Shown here: in pieces, positions 1 through 6,190 of the stretch
How positions within the stretch are numbered: position 1 is the first letter of the stretch
Layout: the number at the start of each line of letters is the position of its first letter
Source: Clostridiales bacterium UBA4717
GTDB taxonomy: Bacteria > Bacillota > Clostridia > Oscillospirales > CAG-272
Reading direction: 5' to 3'
DNA: 15,925 nucleotides
Assembly: GCA_002404395.1 (NCBI GenBank)
Contig: DHJP01000045.1
Span: 11,073 to 26,997, forward strand
Position numbers and translations under genes: made by a program
The notes under the pieces: generated by a model
Databases searched by the model: none
What the model was told of the DNA's origin: nothing
What the model saw: only the letters and a program-made list of their open reading frames with translations

Positions 1-87
1 ACCCCTGCCGATGAGGCCGAAAGTCTGACCGCCGAAAAATATTGGCTCTACCCCAATTACGGAGATCTGCTCTTCGGAGTAAGATAA
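1..87 (+). CDS. C-terminal end of an unidentified protein (5' truncated)
   Basis: Frame 1 is open from the window edge to a TAA at 85-87 and gives 28 residues ending YPNYGDLLFGVR. No other evidence identifies the family. The tail ends in alternating aromatic and hydrophobic residues, as the last beta-strand of an enzyme or binding domain might, but this is not diagnostic. Its stop codon touches the start of leader copy A (87-209), so a regulatory-type element begins immediately after the gene. It lies on the same strand as the MFS and GH2 genes and could belong to the same sugar-use locus, which is inference. No clear U-rich terminator follows it; the nearest strong hairpin is at 211-253. Confidence 0.6.
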   Translation, partial: TPADEAESLTAEKYWLYPNYGDLLFGVR

Positions 88-209
88 CAGCGTGAAAATG
101 TGATCTTCTGCAAGTGTGATCTTCGGTTTCATGCCGGGTTTCCGCGCCGCGATCGGCGTGAAAATTTACGTTTGATTTTTTGAGCCGCACACGATGATAA
201 TTACATATG
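87..209 (+). repeat. Truncated copy (A) of the MFS-gene leader element
   Basis: Bases 87-129 align without gaps to 347-389 in the MFS leader (about 30 of 43 identical by eye, starting ACAGCGTGAAA). Bases 165-188 (TTTACGTTTGATTTTTTGAG then CCGC) match 397-419 closely. A short stem GATC(102-105)/GATC(118-121) corresponds to GGCC(362-365)/GGCC(378-381), with two compensated base pairs. About 37 extra bases separate the two blocks, including a second GGCGTGAAAA. The 3' arm of the pre-start hairpin and the SD are missing, and the ATG at 207 opens only five codons. It looks like a decayed or partial duplicate of a 5' leader whose gene has been lost. Confidence 0.55.
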
Positions 210-210
210 C

Positions 211-253
211 CGCCCGCTGCATGATGCGAGGTATAACTGCCGTGCAGCGGGCG
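211..253. other. Large stem-loop between leader copy A and the MFS promoter
   Basis: CGCCCGCTGCA (211-221) is the exact reverse complement of TGCAGCGGGCG (243-253). Adding T222-G242 and G223-C241 makes a 13-bp stem with a 17-nt loop. No T-run follows on either strand, so it is not a typical intrinsic terminator. It could be a decayed terminator of the upstream gene, a transcript-stabilising hairpin or a DNA inverted repeat. Confidence 0.6.
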
Positions 254-290
254 CAGTCACATCAGAACATATAATTGTCGGATTGTGATA

Positions 291-320
291 TTTACATAAG
301 ATCGCCTTTGAATTTATAAT
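291..320 (+). promoter_or_regulatory. Sigma-A promoter of the MFS gene
   Basis: TTTACA (291-296, five of six consensus bases), an 18-bp spacer and a perfect TATAAT (315-320). The start would be near 327, giving a leader of about 115 nt before the ATG at 442. Confidence 0.65.
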
Positions 321-346
321 GTAAGCAAATATTATTTCAAAACGTG

Positions 347-441
347 ACAGCGTGAAAGTGCGGCCTTTGCCAAGTGAGGCCTTGTTTTTGCGCAGTTTTA
401 CGTTCGCTTTTTGATCCGCCTGCGGCGGTACGGAAATTATT
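347..441 (+). promoter_or_regulatory. Structured 5' leader (copy B) of the MFS gene
   Basis: The leader starts ACAGCGTGAAAG and contains a short stem GGCC(362-365)/GGCC(378-381), with possible TT/AA pairs (366-367/372-373) around a small loop. This stem is followed by TTGTTTTT, so it could act as a weak attenuator. A second hairpin, CCGCC(416-420)/GGCGG(424-428), sits two bases upstream of the SD-like ACGGAA (430-435). Bases 401-444 align without gaps to 1931-1974 in front of the GH2 gene, with the hairpin kept by compensatory changes. The two genes therefore share a translation-start architecture. The ligand or protein that might read it is unknown. Confidence 0.5.
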
Positions 442-1683
442 ATGGGTAAACTCAGTGACAAAAAGTACGTGGGGCGGCTGTCATTGCTGCTTGCATCGAT
501 TTATTTTGTAAGTTATCTTACGCGCATCAATTATACTGCGGTGCTTGTCGAAATTATAAACGAGTTACATATAACCAAAACCGAAGCGTCTTATGCGGTC
601 ACGGCAAGCTTTATTACATACGGTGTCGGTCAGCTGCTCAGCGGATTTCTCGGAGACCGGATTAAGCCGCAATATCTGATATTCGGAGGACTTATCGTTA
701 CCTCGGCAATGAATGTGTCGGTCTCGCTCTGTTCAAACCCTCTTGAGCTTGTATTGTTTTGGGGGATAAATGGGCTTGCACAGGCATTCATGTGGCCGCC
801 TATTGTAAAAATAATGAGCGATCTGTTGTCGGATTCCGACTACGGTAATGTCTGCGTTCTTGTTTCCTGCGGTTCGGCTTCGGCAACGATATCGGTATAT
901 TTGCTGACGCCGCTGTTTATCAGATTTTGCGGATACCGCAGTGTTTTTGTGTTTTCAGCTGTGAGCGGACTTGCTATGGCGGTAATTCTGATGTTTGCGT
1001 TTCCGAAAATAATTTCTCATGCCGATAAGGCGTCCGATACGGCGGGCAAAGTCGGGATAGCCGAGGTTCGAAAAAAAAGATTTGTATTTACTCCGACGGT
1101 CGCGGCGGTTTTTACGGTAATTTTGGGTACGTTGACCTTGCAGGGCCTTTTGCGCGACGGAGTGCTGACTTGGATGCCGACATACGTTTCGGAGGTCTTT
1201 GACCTTGATGCCGGCATATCTATTCTTACAAGCGTTATTTTGCCCGTATTTACGATATTTGCAAACAAAGCGGCGGTTTCCCTGAACCGCAGGCTGATAA
1301 AAAACGAGATGCTGTGTGCCGCCGCTTTGTTTGCGCTCGGCACTTTCGGCGCTGTATATATATTTGTGTGCAATTCGGCGGGTATCTTTTCCACACTGCT
1401 TGCGGCGGCACTGCTTTCGGGAGCGATGCACGGAATAAATGTTATTTTAACCTGTATGATACCGCTGTATTTTGCGGAGTTTGGAAAAGTCTCGTTCGTA
1501 TCGGGATTGGTCAATTCATTTGTATATGTCGGAAGCGCGGTGTCAACTTACGGCTTTGCCGTGATCAGCGATAATTTCGGCTGGCGGACCACAGTGCTGT
1601 CGTGGGTGATTATTTCGCTTTCGGGTGCGGGCGTATGCCTTGTGGGCGCTGCCTTGTGGAAGAAGTTTAAAGCTTCGATGTAA
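442..1683 (+). CDS. MFS transporter, organophosphate/sugar-phosphate (OPA)-like
   Basis: 413 residues with the hydrophobic pattern of about 12 membrane helices. A conserved early stretch at 19-31 (SIYFVSYLTRINY) resembles GlpT/UhpT-type carriers with an Arg and Asn-Tyr/Phe at the end of helix 1. The motif GFLGDRIKPQ (68-77) is the MFS loop 2-3 signature. A basic, polar central loop lies around 190-215. Length fits the family. ATG 442 is chosen because it follows the SD-like ACGGAA and starts just before helix 1. It has its own promoter (291-320) and leader, and is followed 288 bp later by the GH2 hydrolase, so import of a glycoside or sugar phosphate for that enzyme is plausible. The substrate cannot be told from the sequence; other MFS subfamilies remain possible. 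Confidence 0.85.
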   Translation: MGKLSDKKYVGRLSLLLASIYFVSYLTRINYTAVLVEIINELHITKTEASYAVTASFITYGVGQLLSGFLGDRIKPQYLIFGGLIVTSAMNVSVSLCSNPLELVLFWGINGLAQAFMWPPIVKIMSDLLSDSDYGNVCVLVSCGSASATISVYLLTPLFIRFCGYRSVFVFSAVSGLAMAVILMFAFPKIISHADKASDTAGKVGIAEVRKKRFVFTPTVAAVFTVILGTLTLQGLLRDGVLTWMPTYVSEVFDLDAGISILTSVILPVFTIFANKAAVSLNRRLIKNEMLCAAALFALGTFGAVYIFVCNSAGIFSTLLAAALLSGAMHGINVILTCMIPLYFAEFGKVSFVSGLVNSFVYVGSAVSTYGFAVISDNFGWRTTVLSWVIISLSGAGVCLVGAALWKKFKASM

Positions 1684-1725
1684 GCGGATCGGCATAAAAT
1701 GACATTATTTCACCACAAATCGGCA

Positions 1726-1754
1726 TGGACTTTCGGATATGTATGTGATATAAT
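1726..1754 (+). promoter_or_regulatory. Extended -10 promoter of the GH2 gene
   Basis: TGGACT (1726-1731), a 17-bp spacer, and TATAAT (1749-1754) preceded by TGA (1746-1748), an extended -10. The start would be near 1761, giving a leader of about 210 nt. No terminator hairpin separates it from the MFS stop at 1683, so some read-through from the MFS promoter is possible. Confidence 0.6.
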
Positions 1755-1768
1755 CTCCTGAATAGATT

Positions 1769-1971
1769 TGTAGCTGCGGCTGTCGGCTTGACGAGTTTGT
1801 TTGAAACCCGGAAGATCATACTTCCGAAAGGGAGACGGCGTGAAAGCTATATCTCTCAGACGCGGTGCGTATAAGTGAAGCCTCAAGTTATGCACCGTGA
1901 TTGAAACCGCTTTGCTTACATGAAGATCACCGATTGTTTATTGAGTCGGCTCCGCCGACACGGAAGTTGCC
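1769..1971 (+). promoter_or_regulatory. Long structured 5' leader of the GH2 gene, candidate riboswitch-like element
   Basis: A closed domain starts about 8 nt after the predicted transcript start. P1 is TGTAGCT(1769-1775)/AGCTATA(1845-1851). After an internal loop (GCG against GTGAA) comes P2, GCTGTC(1779-1784)/GACGGC(1834-1839). Inside are GTTT(1795-1798)/AAAC(1804-1807) and CGGAAG(1809-1814)/CTTCCG(1821-1826). Downstream is a 9-bp hairpin (1863-1871/1889-1897), then GTCGGC(1945-1950)/GCCGAC(1954-1959) just before the SD CGGAAG (1961-1966). CTTCCG at 1821-1826 could pair with that SD instead of its local partner, a possible translational switch. I do not recognise a known riboswitch class; a protein-bound or purely structural leader is an alternative. 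Confidence 0.5.
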
Positions 1972-4311
1972 ATGAAAAAAGTATGCATATCCAAAGGATG
2001 GAAATTTATTGCGGACGGAGTAGCCGAAACGGTCGATCTGCCGCATGATTTTGCCATAAAATACCCGCGCGATCCGAAAGCGCCGGGAACCGGAAGCAAC
2101 GGCTTTTTTGCCGGACCGAGCGAGGGAACATATACAAAATATCTTAAGCCCGACGAGGCGGCGCACACGATACTTGACATTGACGGCGCGTATATGTGCG
2201 CGCACATTTACATAAATGATGATCTTGTCGATATGCATCCTCACGGATATACTCCGTATCTGGTGGATATTTCGGACAGAATATTCAAGGGGATAAACAA
2301 CAAACTCGGAATCAGAGTGCTTAACAATCAACCGTCAACGCGCTGGTACTCGGGCGCGGGCGTTTACCGCGACGTATTTTTGTGGTACGGCGGAAGTGTG
2401 CGCATAGAGCCGTGGGATATGTACGTTACTACCGACGCGCTTGACGGCGGCAGTGCGGACTTGACGGTGCACACCTGCATCAGTGCTGACAGCGCGTGTT
2501 CGGCGAGGGTGAAGTACACGGTGCTTGACGGTGATAATACGGTACTTACTTATCTGTCCGAGTTTGAACTTCAGAGCGGAAAAAATCCGAACGATATCAG
2601 GCTTGAGCTTGGATCCTGTAAGCCTTGGAGCATTGACGAGCCGAATCTTTATCTGCTTAAAGCCGAAATAAGTGTTGACGGAGCGCTTACCGACCGCGCC
2701 GAGTGCGTTTTCGGCGTGCGTACCGTAAGCGCCGATTCAAAGTGCGGACTGCTTATAAACGGAAAGTCCGTGAAGCTTCAGGGAGGATGTATCCACCATG
2801 ACCACGGAGTGCTCGGCGCGGCGGAATTTCCGAGTGCGGTCGAACGTAAGCTACGCAAGCTCAAAGCTGCGGGATTTACTGCGGTCAGATGTGCGCACAA
2901 TCCGCCGTCGCTTACCTTTCTTGAAGTTTGCGACCGTATCGGCATGATCGTTATGGACGAGGCCTTTGATATGTGGAACGAGCGCAAGATGCGGCTTGAT
3001 TACAGCCTTTGGTTCAGAGATTGGTGTCTGAGGGATGTAAGCTATATGGTGATGCGCGATCGCGCTCATCCCTGCGTTATATCCTACTCGACCGGCAATG
3101 AGATCATCGAACGCGACTGCCGCTCCGATGGCGCAAAGTGGGCAAAGCTGCTTGCCGATGAGATACGAAAATACGACGATACCCGGCTTGTGACCTCATG
3201 TCTTTGCGGCTTCGGTCCGAACTGCCGTGAGGACGCTCCTGAGGATTACCGCCTTGAAAAACTTAAAGCATACGAAGGCGGCGACGTATGGGAAAAGCGC
3301 ACCTCGGGATACACTGCTCCGCTTGATATTGTCGGTCATAATTACGGATACCGCACTTATGCGGACGAACCGCGACGCGCACCCGGGCGTGTGCTTTGGG
3401 GCTCTGAAACTCAGGTCCTGAATTTTTACGATTCATGGAAGGCGACCCTTGAAAACGCTCATGTGATCGGCGATTTTACCTGGACGGCATTCGATAATCT
3501 CGGTGAAGCCGGGACCGGCAGATATGCATGGGGCGAGGACGAATATGTAAGCGGAATATCGGTCGCCGATTATCCGTGGCGTGCCTGCTATCAGGGCGAC
3601 TTTGACCTTTGCGGGTATCGCAGACCGCAGTCGTATTTCAGGGAAGCCATTTGGAAGAAGTTTACCTCACCGCACATTTTTACGACGCATCCGAAGCATA
3701 ACGGCGATGTGTTCAGCGGGACCGGCTGGCATTGGTATGATGTTCACGAGTCCTGGAGCTTTAACGATGAATATATCGGAAAGCCCGTGAAATGCGATGT
3801 GTATACCGGATCTGCCGAGAGGGTGGAGTTTTATTTAAACGGAAAGCGTGTCGGCGAAGCGAAGCCCGAAAAAGGGATCGCGTCGCTTGAAATACCTTAT
3901 GAGCGCGGTGTGCTGACGGCAATTTCGTATGTAAACGCTCTGCCCGAAGCCGAATTTTCGCTTAAAACGGTCGGTGAGGCTTACAAGCTCGTGCTTTCTC
4001 CGGAGAGCACCGAATTTTGCGCCGACAACCGCGAACTGTGTTATATCGAAATTGCCGTTACCGATGAAAACGGAAATATCGTAACCGATGCGAAAAATGC
4101 GATAAGGTGCGAGGTGTTCGGCGGAGAGTTTGTCGGATTATTCAGCGGTGATCCGGCCAACGAGGACGAATACGGCTCATGCAGGTGTCATGCCTATGAG
4201 GGCAGGGCGCTTTTGATACTTCGCGGCAATACTCAGAGTCATATCAGAGTGTTTGTCACCGGAGACGGACTCAAAGCCGGAGAATCCACGGTCGAAGCCA
4301 AAAAAAGCTGA
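1972..4311 (+). CDS. Glycoside hydrolase family 2 protein (beta-galactosidase-like, DUF4982-type)
   Basis: 779 residues with no signal peptide, so probably cytoplasmic. The order fits GH2: an N-terminal sugar-binding jelly roll (about 1-140, with RWYSGAGVYRDV near 124-135), an immunoglobulin-like domain (about 145-255), a TIM barrel (about 260-560), then a DUF4982-like domain (around FYLNGKRVGEAKP) and a C-terminal Ig-like domain. In the barrel, STGNEI puts the acid/base Glu at 377, and WGSETQ puts the likely nucleophile Glu at 479. Both are intact, so activity is expected. GH2 enzymes release terminal beta-galactosides, beta-glucuronides, beta-mannosides and others by a retaining mechanism; the exact sugar cannot be assigned. 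ATG 1972 follows the SD CGGAAG by 5 nt. The neighbouring MFS gene probably imports the substrate, and the leader suggests regulation of translation. Confidence 0.9.
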   Translation: MKKVCISKGWKFIADGVAETVDLPHDFAIKYPRDPKAPGTGSNGFFAGPSEGTYTKYLKPDEAAHTILDIDGAYMCAHIYINDDLVDMHPHGYTPYLVDISDRIFKGINNKLGIRVLNNQPSTRWYSGAGVYRDVFLWYGGSVRIEPWDMYVTTDALDGGSADLTVHTCISADSACSARVKYTVLDGDNTVLTYLSEFELQSGKNPNDIRLELGSCKPWSIDEPNLYLLKAEISVDGALTDRAECVFGVRTVSADSKCGLLINGKSVKLQGGCIHHDHGVLGAAEFPSAVERKLRKLKAAGFTAVRCAHNPPSLTFLEVCDRIGMIVMDEAFDMWNERKMRLDYSLWFRDWCLRDVSYMVMRDRAHPCVISYSTGNEIIERDCRSDGAKWAKLLADEIRKYDDTRLVTSCLCGFGPNCREDAPEDYRLEKLKAYEGGDVWEKRTSGYTAPLDIVGHNYGYRTYADEPRRAPGRVLWGSETQVLNFYDSWKATLENAHVIGDFTWTAFDNLGEAGTGRYAWGEDEYVSGISVADYPWRACYQGDFDLCGYRRPQSYFREAIWKKFTSPHIFTTHPKHNGDVFSGTGWHWYDVHESWSFNDEYIGKPVKCDVYTGSAERVEFYLNGKRVGEAKPEKGIASLEIPYERGVLTAISYVNALPEAEFSLKTVGEAYKLVLSPESTEFCADNRELCYIEIAVTDENGNIVTDAKNAIRCEVFGGEFVGLFSGDPANEDEYGSCRCHAYEGRALLILRGNTQSHIRVFVTGDGLKAGESTVEAKKS

Positions 4312-4352
4312 CAGAGTTAAATTTCGCGCCGGGTCACTTTGCACAAAAAATC

Positions 4353-4376
4353 TGTCGGAATTTGAGTATTCCTACA
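4353..4376. promoter_or_regulatory. Palindrome upstream of the amino-acid transporter promoter, possible operator
   Basis: Arms TGTcGGAAT (4353-4361) and ATTCCtACA (4368-4376) pair at eight of nine positions around a 6-bp centre. The element ends 16 bp before the -35 box at 4393. There is no T-run, so it does not look like a terminator for the GH2 gene. It could bind a dimeric regulator of the transporter gene, or be a chance palindrome. Confidence 0.4.
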
Positions 4377-4392
4377 AAAATATGAAAAAGTG

Positions 4393-4421
4393 TTGCTATT
4401 TTGTGTATTTTATGTTACAAT
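4393..4421 (+). promoter_or_regulatory. Extended -10 promoter of the amino-acid transporter gene
   Basis: TTGCTA (4393-4398), a 17-bp spacer, and TACAAT (4416-4421) preceded by TGT, an extended -10. The start would be near 4428, leaving a short leader of about 29 nt with the SD GAAAGGA (4443-4449) before the ATG at 4457. Confidence 0.7.
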
Positions 4422-4456
4422 ATGGAACAATGTTGTATTTTTGAAAGGAACTTTTT

Positions 4457-5833
4457 ATGGATCAGCGCGAAAAATTTTCATCAAGGCTCGGCTTCATCCT
4501 GATCTCTGCCGGTTGTGCGATCGGTCTCGGTAATGTTTACCGTTTCCCGATAACTGCAGGCGCATACGGCGGAGCGGCGTTTGTACTTATTTACATTGTA
4601 TTTTTGGTTTTGCTCGGTATTCCGATAATGACGGCAGAGCTTGCTGTCGGACGCGGCAGCCGACGCAGCATTGCCACTTCTTTTGATGTGCTCGAAAAAA
4701 AGGGACAGAAGTGGCACTTTATGAAGTATCTCGGTATTGCCGGGAACTACTTGCTCATGATGTTCTACACGACCATCTCAGGTTGGATGATCATTTATTT
4801 TGTGAAATATCTCAACGGCTCTATCATGCAGTATCAGACTGCCAAAGAGCTCGGCGGGGTTTTCGAGAAAATGGTCGGCAATACCGGACTTATGATATTC
4901 TGCACTTTCGCGGTTATCGCCATTTGCTTCGGCGTCTGCTCGCTCGGCCTTCAGAACGGCGTTGAACGCATAACAAAGGTCATGATGCTCGCGCTGTTCG
5001 CACTGATGATACTGCTTGCCGGATATTCCTGCACGCTGTCAGGCGCTGCCGAAGGTCTCAAATTTTATCTTGTACCGTCGGTTGAAAATATCAAGGCTGC
5101 CGGTCTCGGCACGGTAATTTCCTCGGCTATGGGCCAGGCGTTCTTTACGCTCAGCATAGGCATGGGCTCAATTGCGGTGTTCGGAAGCTACATAGAGAAG
5201 GAGCGCCGTCTGCTCGGCGAAGCGGTTACGATCGTAAGCCTTGACACGTTTGTTGCGCTTATGTCCGGATTCATCGTATTCCCCGCTTGCTTTACTTACA
5301 ATAACGGTGTTACCGCAGATGCAGGCTCGGTCGGTGCAGGCTTCCTGTTCACCACTCTTTCGAGTATTTTCAACAGGATGGGTAATGTCGGACGCGTGAT
5401 CGGCGCACTCTTCTTCCTGTTTATGATATTTGCGGCGTTCTCCACCGTGATCGCGGTATTTGAAAATATCATTTCTTTCTGGCTGGAGCTTACCAAGATC
5501 AATCGCAGACTCGTATCGCTCATAAATATTCTGCTTGTGGCGGTGCTTTCGCTTCCGTGTATCTTCAGTCTGAATATCTGGAGTGACATTACACTCTTCG
5601 GCAAAGGCTTTATGGATCTTGAGGATTATACCGTATCGAATCTGCTGCTGCCGATAGGAAGCTTGTTCTACATCCTTTTCTGCACTGCAAAATTCGGATG
5701 GGGCTTTGATAAATACTTTGAGGAAGTCAATCAGGGCGACAAAGGAATCTGCGTTCCGAAATGGATCCGTCCTTATATGACATATGTACTGCCGCTTATT
5801 ATTATTGCGGTGCTTGTAATTTCGGCATTCTGA
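4457..5833 (+). CDS. Sodium-dependent amino-acid transporter, NSS/LeuT family
   Basis: 458 residues with about 12 hydrophobic helices. The hallmark of helix 1 is at 19-31, GCAIGLGNVYRFP, where the NSS family binds sodium and substrate; the usual Trp-Arg-Phe-Pro is Tyr-Arg-Phe-Pro here. AFFTLSIGMGSIAVFGSYI, around 229-247, matches the LeuT helix 6/7 region. The family couples inward amino-acid transport to the sodium gradient across the cytoplasmic membrane; the amino acid cannot be predicted. Length is typical for bacterial members. ATG 4457 has a good SD seven bases upstream and begins just before the conserved N-terminal RLGFILISAG. It is monocistronic: its own promoter precedes it and a strong terminator follows 13 bp after the stop. 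No functional tie to the GH2 gene is evident. Confidence 0.93.
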   Translation: MDQREKFSSRLGFILISAGCAIGLGNVYRFPITAGAYGGAAFVLIYIVFLVLLGIPIMTAELAVGRGSRRSIATSFDVLEKKGQKWHFMKYLGIAGNYLLMMFYTTISGWMIIYFVKYLNGSIMQYQTAKELGGVFEKMVGNTGLMIFCTFAVIAICFGVCSLGLQNGVERITKVMMLALFALMILLAGYSCTLSGAAEGLKFYLVPSVENIKAAGLGTVISSAMGQAFFTLSIGMGSIAVFGSYIEKERRLLGEAVTIVSLDTFVALMSGFIVFPACFTYNNGVTADAGSVGAGFLFTTLSSIFNRMGNVGRVIGALFFLFMIFAAFSTVIAVFENIISFWLELTKINRRLVSLINILLVAVLSLPCIFSLNIWSDITLFGKGFMDLEDYTVSNLLLPIGSLFYILFCTAKFGWGFDKYFEEVNQGDKGICVPKWIRPYMTYVLPLIIIAVLVISAF

Positions 5834-5846
5834 TAAATAAGTAAAC

Positions 5847-5885
5847 AAAGGTCGTGCCCGCCTTTCTCAGGCGGGCACGACCTTT
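5847..5885. terminator. Bidirectional intrinsic terminator after the amino-acid transporter gene
   Basis: AAAGGTCGTGCCCGCCT (5847-5863) pairs perfectly with 5869-5885, a 17-bp stem with loop TTCTC. The 3' arm ends CCTTTT on the plus strand, and the minus strand reads CCTTTGTTT. It sits 13 bp after the stop at 5833. Confidence 0.9.
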
Positions 5886-5991
5886 TGCGTTATGGATATA
5901 TTATGAGTAAGGAGTACCCGAATCCGCCGAGCCGCCGCTTCGTGCAGACAGAGCGGCAAAGACTTAAAATTTAACCAAGCAAAGGTACTGT

Positions 5992-6080
5992 AAAAACATC
6001 GTTTTTGCCTCAATGTCTTTGACATTTTGCCCGGCTTAACGGCAAAACGGCGGCGTATTGCCGCCGAGATCGATGTCAAA
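5992..6080. other. Cluster of back-to-back hairpins in the convergent intergenic gap
   Basis: The 357-bp gap 5834-6190 holds no convincing gene. Between its two terminators are four consecutive inverted repeats: AAAAAC/GTTTTT (5992-5997/6001-6006), AATGTC/GACATT (6012-6017/6021-6026), TTTTGCC/GGCAAAA (6025-6031/6041-6047) and CGGCGGC/GCCGCCG (6048-6054/6060-6066). A perfect 8-bp alternative, TTTGACAT(6018-6025)/ATGTCAAA(6073-6080), would enclose the last two and break the second. Bases 5887-5991 show nothing clear. It may be a dispersed intergenic repeat or a structured RNA. Confidence 0.5.
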
Positions 6081-6119
6081 AGGGTGTTAAAAACTCATCT
6101 TGAGTTTTTAACACCCTTT
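6079..6119. terminator. Bidirectional intrinsic terminator of the dockerin operon
   Basis: AAAGGGTGTTAAAAACTCA (6079-6097) pairs perfectly with 6101-6119, a 19-bp stem with a 3-nt loop. Read on the minus strand the hairpin ends CCCTTTT. It lies 72 bp after the stop of the minus-strand gene at 6191 and would also block read-through from the plus-strand transporter gene. Confidence 0.85.
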
Positions 6120-6190
6120 GCGTGCTTGCTTTTATATAAGCTATCGGATCGGAGTTTTATCGGTTAAAGCGGTGCCTTGCAGTGGCGCGG

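Noticed and set aside
345..400. T-box or other well-known riboswitch in the MFS leader
   Set aside because: The conserved T-box block (AGGGTGGNACCGCG), the TPP and FMN cores and the c-di-GMP core are not found.
201..461. 86-codon minus-strand ORF across the MFS upstream region
   Set aside because: It overlaps the MFS promoter, the leader repeat and the MFS start, has no SD, and shows no family resemblance.
5168..5848. 226-codon minus-strand ORF opposite the NSS transporter gene
   Set aside because: It is a polar shadow of membrane-helix codons with no SD, and it overlaps the transporter terminator.
5867..6079. 70-codon minus-strand ORF in the convergent gap
   Set aside because: It is made of hairpin arms and terminator sequence, is rich in Arg and Ala, and has no SD; it better reflects a structured repeat.
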